Part shown: positions 32,574 to 43,400 of the stretch, in pieces | How the letters are laid out: every line of letters begins with the position of its first letter | How positions within the stretch are numbered: the first letter of the stretch is position 1 | Assembly (NCBI RefSeq): GCF_020379485.1 | Contig: NC_063449.1 | Location: forward strand, 32,795,473-32,859,472 | DNA length: 64,000 nt | Reading direction: 5' to 3' | From: Brassica napus | Lineage: Eukaryota > Streptophyta > Magnoliopsida > Brassicales > Brassicaceae | Translations under genes and position numbers: made by a program | Notes under the pieces: model-generated | Database searches by the model: none | Seen by the model: the letters and a program-made list of their open reading frames with translations, nothing else | Told to the model about the DNA's origin: nothing

Positions 32574-33469
32574 TCATAGTTGAAAACGACCATTATGATA
32601 ACAGATCTCAAGGATAATATTATGTACACTATATCCTTATATATAAATATATGATTTGCGAGTTTAGAATCATGTTAAGCCCTTTCTCAAACAAAAAAGA
32701 GAATTTAGAATCATGTTGGGAACTATATTTAAAATAACAGTTTAAGAGTTTGGCATAAAATTAATAAATATTTAAAATATCAGAGACATTAGTGTACAAA
32801 AAGAATTATAAAAGCCATCAATTAAGTAATTCAATTATTGATGGGCCAGGGTAAATTTAAGGTGAAAAAAGAATAAGAGGTAACATGCAAGTGGATTGAG
32901 AAAGGAGCATGGACCCGTTTAAAAAGAAGAATTTACTGCAGTAAACACCCAAAAAGTGAAAAATGTTTGTGATTTGATCTTTTATAAGTGTATCCTTCTA
33001 CTTTAATTTTACTTAACTTTTCTTTCATAAGAAAAAAATTCCACTAACATTTTACATAAGGTAATTGAGAAGAGAAAAAGTCAAGTATGCCACTACGATT
33101 GATGTCGAGGTTTTCTCTTTATAACCTAGCAGATAATTTTATAATCAGCTGTAGTTACCATCATTACTCGCACGGAAAATCACACACATACACCCACACA
33201 CACCGATATGTGTGTGCACGGAAAATCACACTCACACTTGCAGTACCTATACACACGAATATGTTTATCAGTGTGCTCCGAACTAATTAATCTTTACTCT
33301 AATAAGCATCTGTCTCATTTCCAACGTGGCACTCATATACAAGATTTGATGCTATTCTTGTCAATAACTTCAGAGAGTTGTGAATTGTGAAATTTATCCG
33401 TAAACTCTGCACCAATCAGATATATAAGTATATGTTGGATTAATGAGTTATAGTGACTTATATTTCTTC
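32574..33469. other. Intergenic, no gene seen
   Basis: AT-rich. Contains a CA-type simple repeat near 33180-33240 in which gcacggaaaatcacac occurs twice, and a micro-insertion at 32660-32717. Confidence 0.5.
32660..32717 (+). repeat. Micro-insertion: 17-bp direct repeat (one mismatch) around a 24-bp insert
   Basis: Repeat gaRtttagaatcatgtt at 32660-32676 and 32701-32717. The insert is aagccctttctcaaac followed by A6-ga. Confidence 0.7.
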
Positions 33470-33477
33470 ATGCTAAC

Positions 33478-33928
33478 GCATGTTCTAAAAATAGGCGGTC
33501 TGGCGCTAAGCGTCACTCTTCCGCTCCGATTTATGCCAAATCGGTTAAAAAAATCGGATATCCGATTTTCTCCGCCTAGACCGTCTAAATGACCGCCTAG
33601 CCGCCTAGGCGGCCGCCTAATCTATTTTTTTTTTAATAATATTTTTATTTATTTATTTGATCTAAAATTTTATAAATATCATTTATATTTATAATTTTGA
33701 TGAAATTTACACTATATTAAATTTATATATTCTATTTGTGTGTTTTATACAATCTTAAACATGAAAATGTATTAATGTTATACACAATTAAAGATTAACA
33801 TGTTTTATAACATAGTAAACAATCTAAAATTTCCGACCCGCATAATTTCCGATTAATCCCCGATTTCTTTTTAGGCGATAGGCCCAACCCGAACGCCCGA
33901 CTAGCGCCTAGCGCGTTCCCGAACAGGG
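33478..33928. mobile_element. hAT-type MITE rich in GCCTAG/CGCCTA words
   Basis: Perfect 8-bp duplication atgctaac at 33470-33477 and 33929-33936. Ends gcatgttctaaaaa (left) and ccctgttcgggaac (right, reverse complement) share the core tgttc and are otherwise diverged. Both flanks contain ggcggtc, gcgctaagcg and cgcctagc type words. 451 bp, no transposase. Confidence 0.75.
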
Positions 33929-33936
33929 ATGCTAAC

Positions 33937-36529
33937 ATATTATGTAATGTACAGAGATTAGTAAAATTAAACTTCAACTATATCAGTATATGCCAGCAGA
34001 AAACTGACTGACCTAGCTACCACCATTTACTGTTATTTAATACATTTTCTGGTCTTGATTATATAACACATACATATATATATATATAATATTTTAAATA
34101 CGACTGGATAAAAGTTTAAACTGAAAGTCTGAAACTAATAATATTTTCTACAGAAATGTTGATAATCAGCAGCATATGGTCAGTTGATGAATTCCAAATA
34201 ATAAATCATTTTCTCTACTTCAGCCATTGAACCAACATACATGTATTATTCTCTATATATATGCATACGTAGATCAGTAGACGTGTAAACATTATATATT
34301 CCATGACGAGTTAATAAAAAATAATTCTACATAGCACGATATATTTAACGGCGGATTTTGGATTCATGTGAAGTTGCTTTGATGTCGTAAATTGTAATTC
34401 TCCGTTTTATATACATCCATTTTTAAATGGGTCTTCTACCAACTATGATTATGCATGATACGGTTTAGGTGTGGTTCTTTTCGATATATAACCGACGCAT
34501 ATCTAAGTTGAATTAGAGCCGGAACTTATATGGTTCGACTTGCATAGCGAATAATTACGACTAAACCGAGATACAATGTGAATGTGCAATGGATTGCTTG
34601 AAGACTCATGGAGATGATTAAAATGTCTGCATCAGTCTATATAATTATTATATGTTCTACCTAAATACCATGGACAAAAATGTATATAATAATCTGTACA
34701 TCAAAGACAAAGCTAATTTAAAAATGGAGGCATTACTTAAGGATCCATAAACCACCCGGAGAACAAAATATATTTGTATAGTTTAAAGAATAAAATAAAT
34801 AGATTCTGCTGCGAAGAAGATTAAAAATAAAACGAGTAAGGCTAGCAATTAATTAAGTAGAACATAGTTTGGCTAAATATTAAAAATTTCAACAAATAAA
34901 AAGGATTAATATAAGCGTGGGTGGTCCACATATAGGGCTCATTCATTAAGAACTTGAAAAGTGTAAATCTTGGGATTATTTTTAAAAAAGTTGGTAGATC
35001 CATATATAAAGTAAGAGGCATGTATATTATAAAGTGAAATTCAAATTGACATGAATTGGTGAATAAAAAAGGCGAGTAGAGAGGTGTAAAAAGAATAAGG
35101 GGTAAAAAGGAAATAATGGAAAGTAAAAGGGTATAAAGGAAATATGGAAAATCGCATGCCATGTGAGGGATGAGTTTATCTACGCCACTTTGATATTCCC
35201 ATGTGGTTTTACCTCTCAGTTTATCTGTCTCCAGCTCACCCTTGTGGCTTTCTCTAATTAACTTCATATTTGTTTTTTTCCTATTATCTATGGCAACAAA
35301 AAAAAGAAAGATACTGATTCATTTATTTTATGGAAGCTTATCTTTTTAAAAACTTAATCAGGTGGATGACAAAAAAAAACTTAATCAGGTGAACATGGCA
35401 TTAAATGGGTTTAGCGCCAAGTAAAAGATGTTCATAATGATATACTTAATTCTCACTAAAACCATTTCTATCATCTTGTTTGTTAACTAAGAACTCCTTT
35501 TGTAACAAAAAGATTATGGGCAAAGGAAATGAAAAGTGAAAAAGAGAGGAGAGGCTCTTGTGAATAAGGAAAGGTTAAAAGAGGTGAAAGAGAGAAAAAC
35601 AAACAAAGGCCACCTTCACATTCTTCTTTTGCCTTTTTTTTTTGTGAATTTCGATCACACATTTCATATTTTACTTTTTTTTTACCTTTTTTACTTTTTT
35701 TTTGTAACATATTTTTTTTTACTTTTCCCTTCAATTTTGTACATATTAAGAAAAGGTTCGATTTTGCTTTTATCATTTACGTGGGTCTAAAAATCAGTAA
35801 GAATAATGTTTGGGCCGAGCTTCTAGTTTTCTATTTGTATTTTCTCTTTTATTCATCTATAAAAAAATGAGAGTCTGCAAAATTGAGATTTTTTGGAACA
35901 TTTATAAATTGAAATTTTACAAAGCCAACTACATTTCCTTTGATTTGTTTTCTTTCAGTAAAACTGTGAGGAAGATTCAAAAAAGAAATAAAAATCATCA
36001 ATCACCTAAAAAGCTCATTAGAGAGAATCAATTCCTCAAAGGAAGAAAGCTAAGTTAGAGCAGTCATTTGAGAAGTTACTCTATGTTCTTGTCCCTTTCA
36101 CATAGTTACTCTCTCTTCTGGTCCCTTTCACTGACTCACTGATACTTACATGACATAATTAAAAGCACACAGAACCACTTCCTATATATGGAAAAAGATA
36201 AACCAAGAATGTTACATGAGCATATATGAAAACATATCTTTACCTCCAACTTTTATCTTTATTACAATAAAAAATGCCTAATGGTAACTTAAGCAAACAA
36301 TTACGATACTGATATATAATTGTGAAAACATATATTTGCCTCAAAATTTTCAACTTTTAGCTTTATTACAATAAATAATGTCTAATGGTGAACTTAAGCA
36401 AACATTTAGATACTGACATATAATTGTTACCACTTCTTGATGTAACCACATTGGTCATAATTAGTTTCTTTAATCAAAGCTGAAGCTACGTACATAATTA
36501 GATCAAGAAGGTCTAATCTCCAGGGTTCT
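33937..36529. other. Intergenic, no gene seen
   Basis: AT-rich with poly-T and purine-rich stretches around 35550-35760. Open stretches of up to 141 codons (34842-35267, minus) have low-complexity hydrophobic content and no recognisable domain. The last ~100 bases are probably the 3' untranslated region of the trihelix-like gene. Confidence 0.45.
35348..35391 (+). repeat. Micro-insertion: direct repeat around gatgac-poly(A)
   Basis: Repeat aaaaacttaatcaggtg at 35348-35364 and 35375-35391. The insert is gatgac plus A, its length ambiguous because the repeat itself starts with A. The same gatgac-A insert occurs at 55050. Confidence 0.7.
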
Positions 36530-37570
36530 TCAGAATCTAGCACCCAATTCAACTCCTCTCAATTCCAGTTTCATCTTTTCATTCTCAAGTTTCATATTTT
36601 CATTTTCCATCCTCATTATTTGGAGCTTTTGGTCTCTTTTCTGACTAAACCTCTCCCACTTGATTCTTTGTCTCTCGAGCTCCATCAACTCAGCTTGAAT
36701 CTGGAGCTTGCGTTCTTCTAACTCCAAAGACTTAGACTCGGTCCACTGCTTATGTAAGTGAGGAACATAACCCTCGTTAACATGATTAGGATGACCAAGA
36801 TCTTCATGGTTCTGGCTTCGTCTTAATCTCTTCAATGCACCACCTAAGGAGACTCCACGATCCCCACAATCCTTTTGAGACATGTTGTGTTCCTCACAGT
36901 CGACAAGATCTTCATTTTGGTGTTTCCCATGTCCATCATCATGACTGCATCTGATCCTCAGGGATCGCTGTAACGCAGGGTCATGAGGCAAATTCAACCT
37001 GTTCCCATTATGGTACGAGCACATCTCTTCGTAGAAAAGATGTTTTGAGCTCATGATCTTCCTAACTTCATCTTTCTCTTTCTCATCCAAGTAACCAATC
37101 TTATCCAAGAGCGCAGGATTCTCAACGACATCGCAACAAGTTCCTCTACCAAGCATCTCATTAAGCTTCTTGTAACGTTTATTAAGATCATTGAACTTAT
37201 CCTCACATTGCTGCGGCGACACATGGTAACCCCTTTCGTCCATGACTTCAGAAACTGTTCTCCATTTACCTTTCCTTGCATGTTTATGATCGTCCTCATC
37301 GAGGTAAGAAAGAGTAGTTATCATCAGCTTCACCATCGTATCCATCCATTTCACACGCCCCCAAGGAGAGCTATTCTTGGACTTGTTATGACCATCACCA
37401 TCTTCTTCTTGGCTCGTCCATCTATGGCCATTGTTGTACTCGGTCACTGGCAAGTTATCCATAACATTTGGACCAAGATCTCTCATGTAAGAGCCTTGAA
37501 AATCTTGATTAGGTTTAATCAAGAACAAGAGAATAATCCGAGAAAACTCTATCAAGCCTAAACTATACAA
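36530..37570 (-). CDS. Trihelix/SANT-like DNA-binding protein (At1g76870-like)
   Basis: A single open frame of 346 codons from 37570. The Met at codon 29 (37486; MRDLGPNVMDNLP) is an equally good start, because the first 28 residues are hydrophobic and may be read through an upstream intron. A trihelix/SANT-like domain spans about residues 70-140 (WGRVKWMDTMVKLMITTLSY, then KWRTVSEVMDERGYHVSPQQ and CEDKFNDLNKRYKKLNE). A long charged coiled-coil follows at about 275-340 (LELEERKLQIQAELMELERQ and a heptad run rich in MKLE), which could mediate dimerisation. Position between DF1 and LSM3B fits At1g76870, annotated from memory only as a sequence-specific DNA-binding protein. Target genes are unknown. 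It is separated from LSM3B by a hAT-type element. Confidence 0.85.
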   Translation of the reverse strand: MYSLGLIEFSRIILLFLIKPNQDFQGSYMRDLGPNVMDNLPVTEYNNGHRWTSQEEDGDGHNKSKNSSPWGRVKWMDTMVKLMITTLSYLDEDDHKHARKGKWRTVSEVMDERGYHVSPQQCEDKFNDLNKRYKKLNEMLGRGTCCDVVENPALLDKIGYLDEKEKDEVRKIMSSKHLFYEEMCSYHNGNRLNLPHDPALQRSLRIRCSHDDGHGKHQNEDLVDCEEHNMSQKDCGDRGVSLGGALKRLRRSQNHEDLGHPNHVNEGYVPHLHKQWTESKSLELEERKLQIQAELMELERQRIKWERFSQKRDQKLQIMRMENENMKLENEKMKLELRGVELGARF

Positions 37571-38233
37571 ACTTGGAATGAAGACTCTCAGATTAAACGA
37601 ATATTAAACTCAAGAGCATAACAGATGATTCTAATTGTTAAACATAAAAGATTGTCAAGCACAAAAAACTGGTAACCAATACTCATCTTTAGAGAAATAG
37701 CATTCCAAGCCGAGAATCTAGGGATTTTGAGATGAAACAAGAGAGACAATGCGTGTGGCCAGCACAAATCTTTGAGGATCAAGAAAGAAATTTATATTTG
37801 TGACAAATGACAAATGTTATTCATATCCAATGTATCAGAAGATATCTGGGACCCATCTATCAAATTGCTTTTGTTTATTTTCAAACCTTTTAATTTATTT
37901 CCATACTTTTTAATGCATGTAGTACAAATCTGAAAGGTGTACGTTTTTAATAAAATAGAAATAAAATTAATGTTTATTTTAAAATTTTAACTATAGTAAC
38001 AATGACAACTATGAAATTTGTTTCTATATTAGATAAATTTCTCTCCAAATTCAAATTTTAATATTATTAATTTGTATAAAAATATATATTTACTAGTTTT
38101 GAATATACAGAAGTAGACATGTAACTTTTCTCTCTTATCTTTTCATACAATTGTGAGTATACACATACAATCTTTCAATAATGAATTATGAAAAATTTAG
38201 TGTTATTTAGTTCCCATTTCGTTGGGTATAGAC
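37571..38233. other. Upstream region of the trihelix-like gene
   Basis: AT-rich, no gene. It probably contains the 5' untranslated region and promoter of the minus-strand trihelix-like gene. Confidence 0.4.
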
Positions 38234-39056
38234 CAATGTTTTTAAAATTGGAATGTTTTGGGTCATGTATCAATATGATTTGATCAGGTTTAATTGGGTT
38301 CAACCAAATTCAATTTAATGATATTTTGTCAATAATATGCATATCAAATAAAATATTTCACTAACCAAAATGTTTTAAAAACTTAAAATAACAATCTGAA
38401 AATGTAAGACAAATTATAAAATAATTTAATTGTTTAAATCTAAAATCAATACGAAAAAACACATTTGAACTTAATTCTCGATGTCATCATCACTCCAAAC
38501 CTTCTTCACCTTTAAAACAAATCATGTAAACTAAGTTCTTATTTGTTCGTGTAATGAAAAGCAAGAATAAATACAATGCTTTCTTCTTACAAAAAAAAAA
38601 AATACAATGCTTTCTTCTTTTATATAAATTTGGAATTTCGTGAATGTTAATGTTTGAATTATTAAAATCTTCATGGACATGTAATAATTTTTAAATAAAA
38701 TGAGAAGTAGACATAAACAATACCTTAATGTCAAGATTTATGGTTGTGAACCTTGTGCGAGTTGCATAGACAGGAAAAGAAAAAAATGAGTTACAACGTT
38801 GCTTTATTAATTTTTTACAATCTTTATTTATATTTTTTAAAAAGAAAATTTAATTATTTTATTTACAAAACTTTGGTTTACACGCGAACCCTATTTGGCT
38901 AATTCCTTGGATTGCTGTTTTCCGGTTTTTAACGGTCTGATACGGATAACCGGTTCAATTTTAGTTGGGTTTTACTATTAACTCAACCCGGACTAGTCTC
39001 CGGTTGATGGTTTAAACCGGTTCGACCGTCGGTCCGGTTGAGGTTTAAAAACACTA
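38234..39056. mobile_element. Old hAT-type element (caatgtttttaaaa-ended family) upstream of LSM3B
   Basis: Left end caatgtttttaaaattgg and right end (reverse complement) tagtgtttttaaacc match the family of 22860-23270. The right subterminal region has the family's aaaccggttcgaccg words. Flanks gtatagac and gtataagg could be a decayed 8-bp duplication. The diverged flanks and AT-rich interior suggest age. A micro-insertion lies inside it. Confidence 0.6.
38570..38619 (+). repeat. Micro-insertion: 19-bp direct repeat around ac-poly(A)
   Basis: Perfect repeat aatacaatgctttcttctt at 38570-38588 and 38601-38619. The insert is acaaaaaaaaaa. It lies within the older hAT-type element and so is younger than that insertion. 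Confidence 0.8.
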
Positions 39057-39210
39057 GTATAAGGCTTTATTTAACTACATGGGCCTTACCCAGAATATTT
39101 TTTTTTAAAAAGTGTCTGTAAATAGCCGCCGTGAGATCAGAGTTTGTTGTATCCCGGTCAATAATCGAAACCCTCGGAGAAGGTTTTATTCAGCTGTGAA
39201 CTTCTTAACA

Positions 39211-40098
39211 ATGTCCGGCGAGGAAGATGCCACTGTAAGGGAGCCACTAGATCTGATTCGTCTGAGTCTAGACGAGAGAATCTATGTCAAGCTCCGCTCA
39301 GACCGCGAACTTCGCGGCAAGCTTCACGTACGTTTTCTCTTTGCCCTGAAAGTCTAGGGTTTTTCTTTAGAAAGTTTCGAACTTTAGTTAAGGGCTCTCG
39401 TCCTATGGCGATTAGCTGTAAGTCGGTTGTAATGTTTTGATGGATGGAAACCTCAATTTCGGGCAAAGCTGTTAACTTTTGGAAGATTCCGACACTCTTT
39501 TTAAGTTAGGTTTGATTTTGTTTTGTTTATCCTGGGCAGGCGTTTGATCAGCATTTGAATATGATTTTGGGTGATGTAGAAGAAGTTATCACAACAGTAG
39601 AAATCGATGACGAGACATACGAAGAGATTGTCCGGGTACTTTGCTTTTTTTTTTCCTTAAAACTCAATATGTTTTATGTTATTTTAGTATAGTTTTTGAT
39701 GGGATATTGGGGGAGTAAATATCTCAAGTTAAGGATGATGATATTATTAGTAGAGAACAAATGTAGAAATGTCTTTTAGCATTCACATTCTTATCGCCAA
39801 TATAACAATTTTCACCACCAATGAGTCTGTGTACTACATTTACGTAGCTGCCCTAGTTTAGACGCTTAACAAAAATGGAGAGTACTGATTAACTGTTTCT
39901 CTGTTATGAAGCCAAGCTCCTTTAGTTGTGCTAGTTTCTGATCTGACTAGGTATAAGTGGTGGGTTTAGTCTTCTGCTGTATATATGATTTGGTTTTGTT
40001 GCTATATCTGGTTGCAGACGACAAAGCGCAATATTCAGTTTCTATTTGTTAGAGGAGATGGAGTGATATTGGTGTCTCCACCACTGAGGACAACTTGA
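39211..40098 (+). CDS. LSM3B: LSM3 Sm-like protein (LSM3B by position)
   Basis: Three exons: 39211-39327, 39540-39635 and 40018-40098, all in phase 0, giving 97 residues. It starts [20 protein letters not shown] and contains the Sm1 motif ([20 protein letters not shown], then [15 protein letters not shown]) and the Sm2 motif ([13 protein letters not shown]). LSM3 is a ring subunit shared by the cytoplasmic LSM1-7 complex (mRNA decapping and decay) and the nuclear LSM2-8 complex (U6 snRNA binding). Length is normal for the family. The start is fixed by conservation. It is tail to tail with SEC5A, whose stop lies 305 bp beyond. The proximal promoter is short, because a transposon ends 154 bp before the ATG. 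LSM3B rather than LSM3A is chosen from gene order. Confidence 0.95.
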
Positions 40099-40403
40099 GT
40101 TGAACATCAAATCTGAAGCCTAAGTTAATCAACTACTGCTTTTAACGAAGATGTCTTTAGTGACTACGTGTCGTTCAAAACACAAAAGGCTTAAAGAAGC
40201 TATGTTGCTTTCGAATACTTCTCCTTCTCAACTCCTTTGGTTTAGCTACTTTTCATCGTGGGACCATTCTTGATTACAACCCAAACCATCTGAGTTTTAT
40301 AAGTAAAGACAAGTTGTTAACAAACATACCAAACAAACAAAGAATTATTGATGCAAAAAAGGCGTTATTTAAAAAGAAAAACCAAAGAATTGGTGGCGTC
40401 TTT

Positions 40404-43400
40404 TTATCTACGTCTCGGTCGGGCATTAACCGGAGAACCTGAGGACTGTGAGCCTCTGTAGTTTCTGCTTGGAGAATCCATCGAGACTCTGTACGCAGTT
40501 TTGGGTAGTGTAGGCGTTGGCTCTACCGGGACCGACTCTGCAAAGCATGCCGTGTTCAGACGAGTTCTCTCCATTTCTGCTTGTAGCAATTCGCTTGAGT
40601 ACTGTTTCGTTAGAGCCTGTTCACAAACACGAGTTCATATTTAGAGAAACTTTGATTAAAACATTGTTGGAAAGATTTTTAAAGGAAATAAAAGATGTTT
40701 ACGAGGAGGTCATCTGCTGAAACAGAAGATCCTTGTCTGTCATCCGAAACTGTGTCTTCGCTGCCACGAGTTGGTCTGCGGTTATGCCCTGGAGTTGTCT
40801 CAACTGCTTCACTGATGCTCTCTATAGCAATCTCCAACACGGTTCCTTGTAGAGTTTTAAGAGACGCGGTTGCATCGCTTGTAAAATACAGATTCAGTAC
40901 CGTCTCAAAATATTCAAGCTGCAGCAGTTGTTGTGCAAATATCAGAATTAACAATCATGATTCTACAAAGTTTCTCTTATGGTGAAAAGAACAAGAAGTT
41001 ACCTCAAACATGAGTTGGCAGAAACCGTTTGCATCAATTGAACTCAGATCATTTGTTCTGTTTTCTTCTACAAGACTGAGAAAAGTGTCGACTAGACCTT
41101 CGATCAGGACGCCAAGAATCTTGTCCAGCAGTGGTTTTGCACCCGCAAAGACCTGCAGTTTACAAAATTAGTAGGGCTCACACTACAAACATTGTCGTGT
41201 CAATGTCACACAAGAGGAAACACAATAAAATATTAAAAGTTTAGAGAAGCACAAATCATTTCTGAATATAAGAAGCAATACCTCTGCATGGACAGCTACA
41301 AGAGTGTGCAAGAGCTCAACAGCCGCATCTCGTATTCCCTGACAGAATGAAGCACATATATTAAGTGATTATATTTTTCTTTATAGACATAAAGAGGTGA
41401 CTGGACATTTCTTACTTTGACTTGAGGTGCTGATCCCCACTGAATACCAGAGTCCAGCAAGTAATTGGTGGCAGCTGTTCTTATCAAATTTGCCTAAATA
41501 CATGTAAAATTCTCGGAAATTTTCAGTTCCATCTGTAACAAGTTGCGAAAGCATTCTTAGGCAAACCCAGACAAAATACCTTAGCAAAAGTGTAATGCTC
41601 GAGAACCTTCTCTCCGAGACCAGAGAAAGACATAATTAGATCTTGAAGATCGCTGCTGTCTTCATCATTGTCCCTGAAAAAAATGAAAATAAAAGAAGCC
41701 TTACTCTAGTAAACGTTAACACCATACATCAATTCATCCAGGAGAGGCAAGTTTCTTATTATAAACAGGTTAAGTCATTTAATCACAAACGAGTACCACT
41801 TAGAGAAGAGGTAGATAACTATGAAAAGCACTAATGAGGTCAAGTAAGAAAAGACCAACCTAGACTGCAACCAGGTGTATTTGAACTTGTTGTAAAGCTC
41901 TGAAGCAAGTTCATCTTTGCAGTAACCTATATTACTTAAGACCATCAACAACCTCCTGTGAGGATCGACAACACTTCCGTAGGTGTTAGCTGATGGTACT
42001 TCCTGTTGATCATCAGAATATCCGTTTTTCCAATCCTCTCGTGTTGAAGTGCTTTGGGAAAGATCAGCAGCAATTTGCTCCAGGTGAGCTGATATATGGG
42101 GAACACAAATTAGCACATCAAGTTAATAGCTGCATAGTGTGTGCATTTTCCTGCATCCATGCGTCTATCCATGAGGGCATTTGCACATGGATATTATGAA
42201 GGATGTTGAAAAGTCGTACCAGCAAAATCGAGAAAGCAGTTAAGAAAAGCCATTCTAACAGATATCAGGATTTCTTCAATCTGCGCAAACATATCTTCTG
42301 ATTTGGCAGCTTCACCTTTGACAGACAAAATCATCCTGAAAAAAGATACACACAAATCAACATCCAAATGAAGTATCACATCGCACACAAGTCATTGGTA
42401 ATTATGAACAAGCTTGAGGCAGCCCCTAGAGCAACAACTACTGACTGATATAGTTCTGTTTTATCGAGTGTATAGGGATAAGACTAAAAGCCCTAAGGTA
42501 TTCTACTGGAAATATAGATTTCTTGAAGAACTAACACAATAAATAGCAAAGACTGGGTTTGCACATATCAACTTCCATGAAAATAAATAAACAGCAATGG
42601 TGCCCTCTCTATTTGTAGTACACCAGACAGTGCAACTGTTTTATATACGTTTAACAAAATACACTTGAAACTTACAGATTGATTTGTTCCATCCCGGAGA
42701 CAATAACTGAACGGAATGCAAGAGGCAAGTATGAGATGGCATATGGAGATCTATTCCTTTCGAGAATAGAAACAGGGACCCACGTCTCCTCCTTTGATAT
42801 TCCTTCCGTGGATGCCCTCATCCAAGAGCAAAGCCTTTGGATATAAATCTTAGTGATTTCCGCCTGGACTTTTCTTAGTGCGACAACTGCCATAACCAAA
42901 ACGCATACACAGCAACTCAGTATACTTTAATTTAAACATCAAGCTCAAGCTTCAGGAGAATTTCAAATACCAGCACTGTGGGGAGCTGAATCTTTGGTTT
43001 CAAAAGATTGACATGCTTTTGATACTTCGTGAATGGCATCACTCATAAATGGGCGGAGAATGCATGATTCATCAAAATCACAAAATGTGCTGTGAACCTA
43101 CAACAGCCGTAATCATGAAAAGAGAATATTTAGAACCAAGTTATGGTACATATACGGCGGGGTTTCCCGTTCCAATATGAAGAGAAGCTTCACTGGAAAG
43201 GTCAATGAATAGAAAAAATAAAAATAAAAAACAACCACCTTAGCTTCATAGACAGATATAGTCTTGCGTATCATGGCAGCAACTTCTTCCAAAGAATGAG
43301 TTGAATACCTTGCCTCTGTGACTTTCTCCTCAGCTTTATTGGCTGAACTATCAGTAACTTGGGAGGACTGGACATATAAGAATTTAAATTTAAATTCAAA

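Noticed and set aside
34842..35267. 141-codon hydrophobic frame on the minus strand
   Set aside because: Low-complexity Phe/Leu/Ile/Tyr content typical of AT-rich intergenic DNA; no start context, no family resemblance.
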